This document shows positions 1 to 7,580 of a stretch of 17,807 nucleotides of DNA, piece after piece. The stretch's first letter is position 1. Every line of letters starts with the position of its first letter. Position numbers and translations under genes: made by a program. The notes below the pieces were generated by a model, which was not told where the DNA came from, made no database searches, and saw nothing but the letters and a program-made list of their open reading frames with translations. The DNA is from Pseudomonadota bacterium (GTDB lineage: Bacteria; Pseudomonadota; Gammaproteobacteria; Burkholderiales; Burkholderiaceae_C). Location: NCBI GenBank assembly GCA_030918015.1, contig JAUPTP010000003.1:1-17807 (forward strand), in the 5' to 3' direction.

Positions 1-1
1 C

Positions 2-349
2 TTCTTCGCCAACGACACCGGCCATCCGGACGCCTACTACGAGCCGAACTCGTTCGGCGGCCCGGCGCAGGCGCCGGCGTTCCGCGAGCCGCCGCTGCGC
101 CTGGACGGCGTGGCCGACCGGCACGACCACCGCCTCGGCAACGACGACTATCGCCAGCCCGGTGCGCTCTTTCGCCTGCTCGACGAGGCGCAGCGCCAGC
201 GCCTGGCCGAGAACATCGCCGCGGCGATGGGCGGCGTGCCGGCCTTCATCATCGACCGCCAGCTGGTTCATTTCGACCGCGCGGATGCCGAATACGGGGA
301 ACGCGTGCGCCAGGCGCTGCGTGCCGCCGGCATCGCGTTCGCTGCCTGA
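2..349 (+). CDS. Catalase, C-terminal part (5' end outside window)
   Basis: This is the last 115 residues of a heme catalase that disproportionates hydrogen peroxide; the heme-binding and catalytic regions lie upstream of the window. Reading from base 2 gives an open frame with no internal start needed. It contains the clade 3 landmark YEPNSFGGP near the beginning, then the EPPL segment, a DHR..GNDDY..PG motif, and a closing helical stretch with the pattern RQLVHF.RAD..YGERV. Together these match the C-terminus of small-subunit (KatA-type) catalases, and the stop position fits the normal end of that family, with no extra flavodoxin-like domain. A 5-bp hairpin (350-362) follows the stop but lacks a proper T tract. 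A 44-codon ORF starts 44 bases downstream and may be co-transcribed. Family assignment is secure; which paralogue it is cannot be told from this end. Confidence 0.93.
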   Translation, partial: FFANDTGHPDAYYEPNSFGGPAQAPAFREPPLRLDGVADRHDHRLGNDDYRQPGALFRLLDEAQRQRLAENIAAAMGGVPAFIIDRQLVHFDRADAEYGERVRQALRAAGIAFAA

Positions 350-393
350 CCCCGCTCCGGGGCTGTCTTCATCCGTCCTGACAGGAGTCCGCC

Positions 394-528
394 ATGTCCG
401 CCGTCATCCGTTCCCTCGATGCCCGTGTCCGCCTGCTCACGCTGCAGCAGCAGTTCGGCCTGACGATCAGCGCCGCCGGTGCGCTGATCGCCCTGGGCGA
501 GATGGCGCACCGGATGGCCACGGCCTGA
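394..528 (+). CDS. Small 44-residue ORF downstream of catalase, unknown function
   Basis: A 44-codon ATG ORF begins 7 bases after a clear Shine-Dalgarno AGGAG (383-387) and ends with TGA at 526-528. The predicted product starts MSAVIRSLDARVRLLTLQQQ and continues into a hydrophobic alanine-rich stretch (LTISAAGALIALG) before a short HRMATA end. It could form one amphipathic helix followed by a short hydrophobic helix. The hydrophobic part is rather short for a transmembrane segment. It sits 44 bases after the catalase stop on the same strand and 12 bases before the convergent end of the transporter gene. I do not recognise a family. The ribosome-binding site and position argue for a real small gene; the short length means it could still be chance. 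Confidence 0.55.
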   Translation: MSAVIRSLDARVRLLTLQQQFGLTISAAGALIALGEMAHRMATA

Positions 529-540
529 AGGGCGCGCCGC

Positions 541-1542
541 TCAGCCCGAGACCGGCGTGATCGTGGCGACCGGCTCCGGCGCGAGCAGGGTGCGCTGGCG
601 CAGGCCGCGCACCGTGCCCATCGACAGGCCCAGCACGATCACCGACGTGAAGGCCAGCAGCAGCGGGCCGAGCACCCGCCCGGGACCGCCCGCGCCCGAC
701 TGACCCAGCTCCAGCGTCAGCCCGGCGAAGGCCGCCAGCGGGAAGGACATCGCCCAGTGGCCGACCGAGAAGGCCTGCGAGACGATGCGCTGCGCCTGCG
801 TGATCACCCACAGGAAGCAGGCCAGCGCGACGCCCCAGGCTATCCAGCCGACCAGCGCAGGCGCCCCCAGCGCCAGCGCCGACAGGCCGATCACCGCCGG
901 CGGTGCGATCAGGATGAAGATCGAGGGCATCAGCCGCTCCGGCCACAGGCCCTGCACGGCGATGCGCACCAGCAGCAGCGCCATCACCAGCGGCCAGAAC
1001 AGCAGCCCGATGCCGAACTGCGCTGCGGCCCACTCGGCGTGACCCAGCTCGACGCCGGCCAGCGGCACCAGCACGTTGCCGACCACCGCGATGATCAGCA
1101 CCGGCGTGACCGTCGCCCACTGCAGGCCGCCGGCGCGGTTGCCGGCCCACCAGCGCGACAGCACCCAGACGGTGACCGCGAGCTGGCCGAGGCTGCCGGC
1201 CCACCAGACGGCCGCGGCCAGCGCGCCGGGCCCGTCCAGCGCCACGCCCAGCGTGCCCAGCAGGATCAGCGACACCGGCAGGGTCGCGATGAAGGCATGG
1301 CGCACCGGATGGCGCAGGTCCTCCGCCCAGGCCTCGGGGTGGCGCCGCAGCCGCAGCACGCTCAGGCCGGCGAGCACCAGGAAGACCGCCGCGGCCAGGG
1401 CGCCCAGCGCGATCGACAGCGCCAGCGCCGGCTCGCCCATCAGCGGCACCGCCCGCCGCCAGGCCAGTGCCAGGCCGCACAGGCCCATGACGATCGAGAA
1501 CCAGACGGGCGAGAGGAATTTCAGCGGAGCAGGTGCAGCCAT
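541..1542 (-). CDS. SLAC1/TehA (TDT) family membrane transporter or anion channel
   Basis: This 333-residue protein is almost entirely hydrophobic, with about ten predicted transmembrane helices separated by short loops, as in the TehA/SLAC1/C4-dicarboxylate (TDT) family. Supporting features are the opening pattern FLSPVWFSIVMGLCGLALAWRR, close to the PxxFxxxMGxxGL start of the family. Others are the RHPVRHAFIATLPVSLILLG segment after helix 2 and a late QAFSVGHWAMSFPLAAFA segment, which resembles the family's conserved region near the pore-gating phenylalanine. Members move anions or dicarboxylates, or were named for tellurite resistance in E. coli; the substrate here cannot be inferred. It starts 30 bases after the stop of the chemotaxis receptor gene on the same strand, so the two may be co-transcribed. 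It ends 12 bases from the convergent small ORF, with no obvious terminator between them. Confidence 0.85.
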   Translation of the reverse strand: MAAPAPLKFLSPVWFSIVMGLCGLALAWRRAVPLMGEPALALSIALGALAAAVFLVLAGLSVLRLRRHPEAWAEDLRHPVRHAFIATLPVSLILLGTLGVALDGPGALAAAVWWAGSLGQLAVTVWVLSRWWAGNRAGGLQWATVTPVLIIAVVGNVLVPLAGVELGHAEWAAAQFGIGLLFWPLVMALLLVRIAVQGLWPERLMPSIFILIAPPAVIGLSALALGAPALVGWIAWGVALACFLWVITQAQRIVSQAFSVGHWAMSFPLAAFAGLTLELGQSGAGGPGRVLGPLLLAFTSVIVLGLSMGTVRGLRQRTLLAPEPVATITPVSG

Positions 1543-1572
1543 GGCGCTGCACTGTAGCGAGTCCGCGCCCGA

Positions 1573-3111
1573 TCAGGCATGGCTGTCGAGCCGGAAGGCC
1601 GACACCGCGCCCACCAGATCCTGGGCCTGGCGCTTGAGGCCGTCGGCGGCGGCCGCCGACTGCTCGACCAGCGCGGCGTTCTGCTGCGTGGCCTGGTCCA
1701 TCTTCGTCACCGCCTCGCCGATGTGGTTGACGCCGACGCTCTGCTCGGCGCTGGCGTGGCTGATCTGCGCGACGATCTGGCTGACCTGCTCGATCGAGCT
1801 GACGATCTCCTGCATGGTCCGCCCGGCCTGGTCGACCAGATGCGTGCCTTGCTCGACCTGCGTGACGCTGCCGGTGATCAGCGTCTTGATCTCGCGTGCG
1901 GCCGAGGCCGAGCGCTGCGCGAGGTTGCGCACCTCGGTGGCCACCACCGCAAAGCCCCGGCCCTGCTCGCCGGCGCGCGCGGCCTCCACCGCCGCGTTCA
2001 GCGCCAGGATGTTGGTCTGGAAGGCGATGCCGTCGATCACGCTGATGATGTCGGCGATCTTCTTCGAGCTGCTGTTGATGCCGCGCATCGTCTCGACCAC
2101 CTCGCCGACCACCCGGCCGCCCTGGGCGGCGATCGAGGCGGCGCCGCTGGCCAGCTGGTTGGCCTTCTGCGCGTTGTCGGCGTTGTGGCTGACGGTCGAG
2201 TTGAGCTGGTCCATCGTCGAGGCGGTCTGCTGCAGGCCAAAGGCCTGCTCCTCGGTGCGCTGGCTCAGGTCCTGGTTGCCCTGCGCGATCTGCAGGCTGG
2301 CGTTGGCCACCTCGTCGGCGTTGGACTTCACATGCCGGACGATGTCGCGCAGGCTGTCGCGCATGCGCGCCATGGCACTGAGCAACTGGCGGGTTTCCTC
2401 GTTGCCCTCGGGCTCGATGCTGCGGCCCAGGTCGCCCTCGGCGAGCCGGTCGGCGGCGTCGACCGCCGCGCGCATCGGCCGGGTCATCTGTCCGCTCAGC
2501 CACAGGGAGCCGCCTGCCAGGGCCAGTGCTGCGGCCAGCAGGGTGCCGCCGATCAGCAGATGCAGCATCGAGACCGCTCCCCCGGCCTCGGCGCTGTAGG
2601 TCTTGTAGCTGGTGGTGATGTCGTCGGAGAGCTTGCCCATGCTCGTCTCGAGCACGAGGTAGCTGGTCTGCAGGTTCTGCAGCTCCTGGTGCAGGTCCTT
2701 GGCATCGGTGCGTGCCCGCGTGACGACCTTCGCCGCGGCGGCCAGATAGGCCTGCACCTGAGGCTCGATCGTGTCGAGCGCGCTCAGCGTGCTGCTCTCC
2801 AGCGGCAGGGCGCGCAGGTCCTTGAGCAGCTTCCCGAACTGCTCGGCATGTTCGCGGAGTTCTTTCTCGGCCTCGGCCACACGGGCGCTGTCGCCCTGCA
2901 GGGCCCCGAGCACCGCGAGCTGGGCATCCCCGCGCACGGCGTCGTGGATCATGTCCGCCTCCTGGCTGTGCTGGAGCGCCTGGCTGGCGGTGATCACCTG
3001 TTCGAGCGTGCTGCCGAAGCGGCTGCCCGACAGCAGTCCGATGCCTCCGGTCGCGGTGGCGGCGGCCACGCCGGCCAGGCCGAGCGCGATGATCTGGGAG
3101 CGCATTTTCAT
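1573..3111 (-). CDS. Methyl-accepting chemotaxis protein (transmembrane receptor)
   Basis: This 512-residue receptor has the standard layout: a first membrane helix (about residues 6-24), a periplasmic mostly helical domain (about 28-180) of four-helix-bundle type, a second membrane helix (about 182-205), a HAMP linker (about 205-260, with [20 protein letters not shown]) and a long cytoplasmic coiled-coil signalling domain. The hairpin tip that contacts CheA and CheW is intact and nearly invariant: [20 protein letters not shown] followed by [20 protein letters not shown]. The C-terminus (AFRLDSHA) lacks the NWETF-type pentapeptide that tethers CheR/CheB. I chose the ATG at 3111 because it places the membrane helix directly at the N-terminus. 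An in-frame ATG at 3147 would add 12 residues; neither has a strong ribosome-binding site. A FliA-like promoter lies about 80 bases upstream. The ligand is unknown. Confidence 0.95.
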   Translation of the reverse strand: MKMRSQIIALGLAGVAAATATGGIGLLSGSRFGSTLEQVITASQALQHSQEADMIHDAVRGDAQLAVLGALQGDSARVAEAEKELREHAEQFGKLLKDLRALPLESSTLSALDTIEPQVQAYLAAAAKVVTRARTDAKDLHQELQNLQTSYLVLETSMGKLSDDITTSYKTYSAEAGGAVSMLHLLIGGTLLAAALALAGGSLWLSGQMTRPMRAAVDAADRLAEGDLGRSIEPEGNEETRQLLSAMARMRDSLRDIVRHVKSNADEVANASLQIAQGNQDLSQRTEEQAFGLQQTASTMDQLNSTVSHNADNAQKANQLASGAASIAAQGGRVVGEVVETMRGINSSSKKIADIISVIDGIAFQTNILALNAAVEAARAGEQGRGFAVVATEVRNLAQRSASAAREIKTLITGSVTQVEQGTHLVDQAGRTMQEIVSSIEQVSQIVAQISHASAEQSVGVNHIGEAVTKMDQATQQNAALVEQSAAAADGLKRQAQDLVGAVSAFRLDSHA

Positions 3112-3190
3112 CTTCGGGATTCCGTGCGTGATGAACCAAATGCGCATGGTGGCGAAGCACGTGCTCGACCAGAGGCTGAAAAGCGCCACC

Positions 3191-3217
3191 CTGTCGGCGC
3201 GATTCGCGCTCAGTTTC
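3191..3217 (-). promoter_or_regulatory. Possible sigma-28 (FliA) promoter of the chemotaxis receptor gene
   Basis: Reading the minus strand, GAAA (3214-3217), a 15-base spacer, and GCCGACAG (3191-3198) resemble the flagellar sigma factor consensus TAAA-N15-GCCGATAA, with 3 of 4 and 6 of 8 bases matching and the exact spacing. It overlaps the end of the YkgJ-type gene and would give a leader of roughly 70 bases before the ATG at 3111. FliA control is common for chemoreceptor genes, which supports the guess, but chance matches occur in GC-rich DNA. Confidence 0.4.
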
Positions 3218-3626
3218 TGGCGCTGCCCGCCGTCCGCTTCAGCCCATACGGGCAATGCCCCGGCTTCGGTCCGACCTGCGGGTGCTTGCGGCAGGTGTTG
3301 GGGCGCTGCTCGTAGACGGTGCAGCGGCGCGTGGTGGCGTCGAGGAACTGGCAGTCGCCGTTGGCGCGGCGGGCCATGGTGAAGATGCCGTCCTTCTGGT
3401 TGTAGCGCTCGACCTGCCTGCTCTTCACCAGCCGGCGGGCGATCAGGCGGGGCTCTTCGTGCTCGGCCTCGAAGGCGTCGACCAGACCGAGGCGCACCAG
3501 GTCGGGCAGGCGGATCTCGACCGGCATGGTGCAGCAGTTGGCGGCGCAGCTGTCGCACAGGCCTGCGCGCCAGCGGGTCCAGGTCTCGAGGCGATCGACG
3601 TCGACGATGTGGATCGGGGATCTCAT
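3210..3626 (-). CDS. YkgJ-family cysteine cluster protein
   Basis: This 138-residue soluble protein has the cysteine pattern of the YkgJ/UPF0153 family: an N-terminal C-x2-C-x3-CC cluster (Cys24, Cys27, Cys31, Cys32), a later GDCQFLD...[16 protein letters not shown] segment, and a final GHCPYG cysteine. The family is thought to bind a metal ion or an iron-sulfur cluster; its biochemical role is unknown. The N-terminus ([20 protein letters not shown]) matches close relatives in length. The ATG at 3626 starts 40 bases after the stem of the terminator that follows tRNA-Phe, so the gene needs its own promoter or read-through from the tRNA. The chemotaxis receptor gene follows on the same strand after 98 bases. 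Confidence 0.88.
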   Translation of the reverse strand: MRSPIHIVDVDRLETWTRWRAGLCDSCAANCCTMPVEIRLPDLVRLGLVDAFEAEHEEPRLIARRLVKSRQVERYNQKDGIFTMARRANGDCQFLDATTRRCTVYEQRPNTCRKHPQVGPKPGHCPYGLKRTAGSARN

Positions 3627-3654
3627 GCGGGCACAGGCGAATCGAACAATCGAA

Positions 3655-3695
3655 CCGGAAAAGCAAGAAGCCCGCTTGAAATCAAGCGGGCTTCT
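3655..3695 (-). terminator. Rho-independent terminator after tRNA-Phe
   Basis: A perfect 14-bp inverted repeat (3666-3679 with 3682-3695) has a 2-base centre, so the physical loop is about 4 bases. On the minus strand it is followed by TTGCTTTT (3658-3665). It starts 8 bases beyond the CCA end of the tRNA, the expected place for a tRNA terminator. The stem is GC-rich in its core (AGCCCGCTTG). Confidence 0.85.
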
Positions 3696-3702
3696 CTTGT
3701 TC

Positions 3703-3778
3703 TGGTGGCCAAGGGCGGAATCGAACCACCGACACGCGGATTTTCAATCCGCTGCTCTACCAACTGAGCTACTTGGCC
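3703..3778 (-). tRNA. tRNA-Phe (anticodon GAA)
   Basis: The minus strand gives a 76-base cloverleaf. The acceptor stem GGCCAAG pairs perfectly with CTTGGCC. The D arm is AGCTCAGTTGGTAGAGC, and the anticodon stem GCGGA/TCCGC encloses the loop TTGAAAA with anticodon GAA. The T arm is CGGTGGTTCGATTCCGCC. The discriminator A and the CCA end (3703-3705) are encoded in the DNA. It reads phenylalanine codons TTC and TTT. It has its own promoter-like sequence upstream and a strong terminator downstream, so it is probably a single-gene transcription unit. Confidence 0.97.
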
Positions 3779-3790
3779 GTCGAGAAGGAG

Positions 3791-3820
3791 ATTATGGCAC
3801 GTTCTGTTTTTGTCGCGCAA
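3791..3820 (-). promoter_or_regulatory. Sigma-70-type promoter for tRNA-Phe
   Basis: On the minus strand, TTGCGC (3815-3820) and CATAAT (3791-3796) are separated by 18 bases and lie in an AT-rich stretch unusual for this window. The -10 box is 12 bases before the mature tRNA 5' end, so transcription would start only a few bases upstream of the tRNA. Four of six and five of six positions match the consensus. Confidence 0.6.
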
Positions 3821-3851
3821 GAAATTTCGGTGGATTTTTTTCGAGAGCCGA

Positions 3852-4601
3852 TCAACTGGTGCCGCGCTTGTTCCGGCTCAGGTCCACGCCGAGCTGCTTG
3901 AGCTTGCGGTAGAGATGGGTGCGCTCCAGGCCGGTGCGCTCGGCCACGCGGGTCATGCTGCCGTTCTCGCGCACCAGATGGAACTCGAAGTAGGCCTTCT
4001 CGAAGGCGTCGCGCGCCTCGCGCAGCGGGCGGTCGAGGTTGAAGCTCTGGTCGGCCTGCGGTCCGCTGGCCATGGTGATGCCGGACGATGCCTGCGCGTG
4101 GTGCAGGCTCTGGATCGTCGGAGCGTAGCCATGGGCGGGCGTGCTCGACAGCAGCGGCTCGCTGCCGAGGTCCGCGCGGTCGCTGCGCTGCGAAGGCAGC
4201 GCCGCCGGCGAGATCTCGCCCGCAGCCGGCCGCGGCGGCGGCTTGGCCAGGCCCTGTTCCACCGCGCGCAGCAGTTTCTGCAGCGTGATCGGCTTTTCCA
4301 GGAAGGCCATCGCGCCGTACTTGGTGGCCTCGACGGCGGTGTCGATCGTGCCATGGCCGGACATCATGATGACCGGCATGTTCAGCTGGGCGCCGCTGTT
4401 CCACTCCTTCAGCAGCGTGATGCCGTCGACGTCGGGCATCCAGATGTCGAGAAGGACGAGATCCGGGCGCTGCCGGTCGCGCAGCATGCGCGCCTGGGCG
4501 GCATTCTCCGCCAGCTCGACGGAGTGACCTTCGTCGGTCAGGATCTCTTGAAGCAGGGCTCGAATGCCCATTTCGTCGTCGACGACAAGTATGTTGGCCA
4601 T
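3852..4601 (-). CDS. ntrX: NtrX-like response regulator lacking the AAA+ domain
   Basis: This 249-residue cytoplasmic response regulator is the probable partner of the NtrY kinase encoded just upstream. Residues 1-120 form a receiver domain: acidic pocket Asp8/Asp9, phosphoacceptor Asp52 in the NtrX-like LDIWMPDVDGI, then Ser81 (MSGHGT) and Lys103 (EKP). Residues 120-190 are a Pro/Ala/Ser-rich linker. Residues 190-245 form a Fis-type helix-turn-helix (ENGSMTRVAERTGLERTHLY, then RKLKQLGV) very like the NtrX C-terminus. The roughly 240-residue AAA+ sigma-54 activation domain of full NtrX (450-480 residues) is absent, with no frameshift or remnant. It should therefore bind DNA but cannot remodel sigma-54 polymerase, and may act as a repressor or conventional activator. 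The ATG lies 6 bases after the ntrY stop. Confidence 0.88.
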   Translation of the reverse strand: MANILVVDDEMGIRALLQEILTDEGHSVELAENAAQARMLRDRQRPDLVLLDIWMPDVDGITLLKEWNSGAQLNMPVIMMSGHGTIDTAVEATKYGAMAFLEKPITLQKLLRAVEQGLAKPPPRPAAGEISPAALPSQRSDRADLGSEPLLSSTPAHGYAPTIQSLHHAQASSGITMASGPQADQSFNLDRPLREARDAFEKAYFEFHLVRENGSMTRVAERTGLERTHLYRKLKQLGVDLSRNKRGTS

Positions 4602-4607
4602 GAGTGA

Positions 4608-6962
4608 TCAGGACGCGCTGACGTCGGGGGAGGGTGGGATTCGGTTGCGTCCGGGCTCGCTGCCCGCAAGCGGTCCCCCGCCACGGGCCCATCTGGAAAA
4701 TGATATCGAAACTTGCGCACCGGTCCGGACCGGCCCGTTCCCGGCCTCCTGGACCTCGTCGGCGAGGTTGCCCAGGCGGATGCGCGCACCGTGTTCCTCG
4801 ACGATCTTCTTCACCACGGCCAGCCCCAGGCCGGTGCCGCGGGCCTTGGTGGTGACATAGGGTTCGAATGCACGCTTGAGAACTTTGTCCGAGAAACCGG
4901 GGCCATTGTCCATCACCTTGAGACGGATGGCACGCATCTGGCCGTCATCGGGCGCGCTGCCCTCGGTCGAGACGGTCACCAGGCCCTCGGGCTGGTCGGC
5001 CACGGCGTCCAGGGCGTTCTGCACGAGGTTGTGGATGACCTGGCGCAGCTGGCTGGCGTCGCCCGCGAGCAGGGGCAGCTCCGGGCCGAGCTCGGCGCGC
5101 AGCCTGCCGCTCTCCTGCTGCGCCGCGTACAGGCCCAGCACCTCGGTGACCAGCGCGTTGAGGTCCAGCGGCTCCAGCCGCGCCGAGGGCAGGCGTGCGT
5201 AGTCGCGGAACTCGTTGACCAGCGTCTTCATCGCCTGCACCTGCGTGACGATGGTGCCCACCGAGCGCACCAGCATCTGCTGGTCGGCACCGACGAGCTT
5301 GGCCTCGAGCTTGTGCTGCAGCCGCTCCGCCGAGAGCTGGATGGGCGTGAGCGGGTTCTTGATCTCGTGGGCCAGACGCCGCGCCACCTCCGCCCAGGCC
5401 ACGTTGCGCTGGGCCAGCACCACGTCGGAGATGTCGTCGAAGACCAGCAGCCGCCCGCCCTGGGGCAGCAGCGCGCCGCGCACCAGCAGGGTCTGGGGCG
5501 CGTCGGTGCTGCCCAGCTCGAGCGATTCCTGCCAGTGGGCGTCCTGGCCGGCGGTGTCGCCGCTGTCATGCGGGTCGTGCAGGTCGCGCAGGTGCGTGAC
5601 GAAGCGCGCCAGCACGGCCGTCGAGAAGCGCTCCAGGCCCGGCAGCCGGTCGATCGGGTGGGTGGTCCAGACGGCGGGATCCAGGTTGAGGATGCGCGCC
5701 GCGCCCGGGTTGACCGTGTCGATGCGGCCGTCGGCCTCGAAGACGATCACGCCCGAGCTGAGGTTGTCCAGGATGGTCTGCAGGTGGGCCTTGGCGCTCT
5801 CGGCCTCGGCCAGGCTGCGCTGCACCAGGCCGCGCGCGTCGGCGAGCTGCTGCGTCATCTCGGCGAAGGAGCGGGTCAGGCCGCCGAGCTCGTCGCGCGA
5901 GGCGAAGACGGCGGTCGGGCGCAGGTCGCCGCGCGCGACCTGGCGCACGCCCTCGGCCAGCATCACCAGCGGGCGGCCGATCTGGTGGCCCAGGCCGGCG
6001 GCCATCAGCAGGGCGCTGAAGATGCCCAGGATGAGCGTGAGCGTGAGCGTGCCGATGTACATGCGCCGCAGGCCCTCGCGGCCGAGCGCGCGCTCCTGGT
6101 ATTCGCTGTAGGCCTGCTGCACCCGCAGCGCATTGCTCACCAGCTCCTGCGGCACGGTCTGGGTGACCTGCAGGTAGCGGTCGGTGCCCCCCAGGCTGAG
6201 GTCGGGCGAGGGCATCCAGGCGATGGCGCGCACCCGCACCGGGCCGCCGGCGGTGATCGCGCCGTCGACCGGCGTGTCGGCATCCAGGCCCTCGAGCTGG
6301 GCGAAGACGCGCAGGTTGCGCGCCTGGCGCATCATCGAGACGGTGGGGCGGTCGGGCAGCATCGCCGAGCCGGCCGTGCCTCCGGCGCTGGCCAGCACCT
6401 GCCCCGAGCTCGACAGCACCGCCACGTTGCGCGCCGACATCTGCTCGCGCAGCCGCTCCAGGGCGAGCACCGGCACGCGGCCGCCGGGCGGCGAGAGGCT
6501 CTCGGCGCCGTTCTCGGCCGCCAGCCGGGTCTTGGCCGCCAGGTCGCTGACCAGCAGCTGCAGCGTCGTGCGGCCCAGGTTGAGGCCCGACTCGAGCGCG
6601 CCCTCGACCTCCACGTCGAACCAGCTCTCGATCGAGCGCGACACGAACTGGTAGGACACGCCGTAGATCAGCATGCCCGGCACCACGCCCACGAAGGCGA
6701 AGATGGCCGCCAGCTTGAGCAGCAGCCGGCTGCCGAACTTGCCGTGGCGCATGCGCCGCACCAGCTGCATCAGCGCCGCGGCGATGACCAGGCCCAGCGA
6801 GGCCGCCACGCCGATGTTGACCCACAGCAGCCAGTCGTAGTGGCGCTCGTAGAGCGCCCGGTTGTTGGTGGCCACCGACAGCAGGAAGGCCAGCACCAGC
6901 GCGGTGCCGCCGATCGCCAGCAGCGCGATCAGGATGGTCCAGCGCAGCGAACGCCGGCTCAT
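4608..6962 (-). CDS. ntrY: NtrY-type membrane sensor histidine kinase
   Basis: This 784-residue kinase has three N-terminal membrane helices (about residues 9-31, 44-67, 84-107) and a periplasmic region (about 108-300). A fourth helix (about 302-325) leads to a HAMP domain (about 326-380) and a PAS domain (about 390-510, including LSSGVIVFEADGRIDTVNPG). The dimerisation helix carries His532 in RRLAHEIKNPLTPIQLSAER, and the ATPase domain has NLVQNALDAV, DNGPGF and GTGLGLAVVKKIVEEHG. This order is the NtrY plan. It should autophosphorylate on His532 and pass phosphate to the neighbouring regulator. NtrY/NtrX systems are linked to nitrogen, redox and envelope control in other proteobacteria; the signal here is not evident. 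Its ATG overlaps the stop of the DUF4390 gene by four bases, indicating translational coupling. The C-terminal 40 residues are low in predicted structure. Confidence 0.95.
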   Translation of the reverse strand: MSRRSLRWTILIALLAIGGTALVLAFLLSVATNNRALYERHYDWLLWVNIGVAASLGLVIAAALMQLVRRMRHGKFGSRLLLKLAAIFAFVGVVPGMLIYGVSYQFVSRSIESWFDVEVEGALESGLNLGRTTLQLLVSDLAAKTRLAAENGAESLSPPGGRVPVLALERLREQMSARNVAVLSSSGQVLASAGGTAGSAMLPDRPTVSMMRQARNLRVFAQLEGLDADTPVDGAITAGGPVRVRAIAWMPSPDLSLGGTDRYLQVTQTVPQELVSNALRVQQAYSEYQERALGREGLRRMYIGTLTLTLILGIFSALLMAAGLGHQIGRPLVMLAEGVRQVARGDLRPTAVFASRDELGGLTRSFAEMTQQLADARGLVQRSLAEAESAKAHLQTILDNLSSGVIVFEADGRIDTVNPGAARILNLDPAVWTTHPIDRLPGLERFSTAVLARFVTHLRDLHDPHDSGDTAGQDAHWQESLELGSTDAPQTLLVRGALLPQGGRLLVFDDISDVVLAQRNVAWAEVARRLAHEIKNPLTPIQLSAERLQHKLEAKLVGADQQMLVRSVGTIVTQVQAMKTLVNEFRDYARLPSARLEPLDLNALVTEVLGLYAAQQESGRLRAELGPELPLLAGDASQLRQVIHNLVQNALDAVADQPEGLVTVSTEGSAPDDGQMRAIRLKVMDNGPGFSDKVLKRAFEPYVTTKARGTGLGLAVVKKIVEEHGARIRLGNLADEVQEAGNGPVRTGAQVSISFSRWARGGGPLAGSEPGRNRIPPSPDVSAS

Positions 6963-7564
6963 GGGCGCGCTCCGGGGCCGCTGGCGGGCTGCTCGCTCAC
7001 CGGCACGGTGCGGGTGGTGCGCAGGCTCCAGTCGGGCTGGCTGCCGATGCCGATCTGCATCGGGCGTGGCAGCTGCTCGGTGTCGAGCCGGTAGGTGAAC
7101 TCGACGTGCAGGCGTTCGTCGTCGCCGGCGGGCGCATCGGCGATGCGCCAGTGCGTCAGGCGCTGCAGCGCCCGCAGCGCCTCGCTCAGCGAGCGGTAGT
7201 TCTGCGACAGCCCGCCCTGGCTGACCTTGTAGATCAGCGTCAGCGGCTGGTAGGCCAGCCGCCAGGTGCGGCTGATGCGGGCCAGCTCCTTGTCGCGCCA
7301 GTACCAGCGGCCCTGCATCAGCACGGCTTCGGCGGCGAAGTGCAGCGGAATGCCGCGGTTGAGCGCGTCCTCCACCGCCGCGGGCAGCTCGAAGCGGGTC
7401 TCGAAGTTCAGCAGCACCCCCTGGTCGGTGCGCAGCGCATCGAGCCGCGTCAGGTCGAGCGTGGCGGCGTGCACCGGTGCGCTGGCCAGCAGCGGCAGGG
7501 CCAGCAGCAGCGGCAGCGCCAGTCGGAGCCGCTGCGGGAAGCGAGGGTCGGTCGGTCTCGGCAC
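6959..7564 (-). CDS. DUF4390 family exported protein
   Basis: The product (201 residues from the GTG at 7564) begins with a basic stretch and a hydrophobic core, RLRLALPLLLALPLLASAPVHA, a convincing signal peptide with an Ala-x-Ala cleavage site just before ATLDLTRLDALR. The mature part has the DUF4390 layout: GVLLNFETRFELPAAVEDAL, GIPLHFAAEAVLM, RWYWRDKELA and YQPLTLIYKV, ending with a DWSL.TTRTVPV strand. It is predicted to be periplasmic; the function is unknown. An ATG at 7624 is in frame but would overlap rsmB by 44 bases and put 20 Pro/Ser/Thr-rich residues before the signal peptide, so I prefer the GTG, which leaves a 16-base gap after rsmB. Its stop overlaps the ntrY start (ATGA), so it may act with that sensor. 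Confidence 0.85.
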   Translation of the reverse strand: MPRPTDPRFPQRLRLALPLLLALPLLASAPVHAATLDLTRLDALRTDQGVLLNFETRFELPAAVEDALNRGIPLHFAAEAVLMQGRWYWRDKELARISRTWRLAYQPLTLIYKVSQGGLSQNYRSLSEALRALQRLTHWRIADAPAGDDERLHVEFTYRLDTEQLPRPMQIGIGSQPDWSLRTTRTVPVSEQPASGPGARP

Positions 7565-7580
7565 GGGCCGTCGCGGTCGG

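Noticed and set aside
350..362. Small hairpin CCCCG-CTC-CGGGG after the catalase stop
   Set aside because: It has only five base pairs with a 3-base loop and no T tract, too weak to call a terminator in DNA this rich in GC.
532..539. GGCGCGCC palindrome between the convergent small ORF and transporter gene
   Set aside because: An 8-base GC palindrome is expected by chance at this base composition and has no loop for a terminator.
467..3160. An 897-codon minus-strand frame across the transporter and chemoreceptor
   Set aside because: It is out of frame with both recognised proteins, has a Pro/Arg/Gly-rich translation, and contains no domain.
3633..3660. Minus-strand TTCGATTGTTCGATT near the tRNA, echoing the T-arm GGTTCGATT
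   Set aside because: A 9-base match is too short for an attachment site, and no integrase or mobile gene lies nearby. The flanking genes are core genes.
4713..7094. A 793-codon open frame on the plus strand opposite ntrY and the DUF4390 gene
   Set aside because: It is Arg/Gly/Gln/His-rich without any domain and exists because GC-rich codon bias removes stops from the complementary frame. The opposite strand carries clear, motif-bearing genes.
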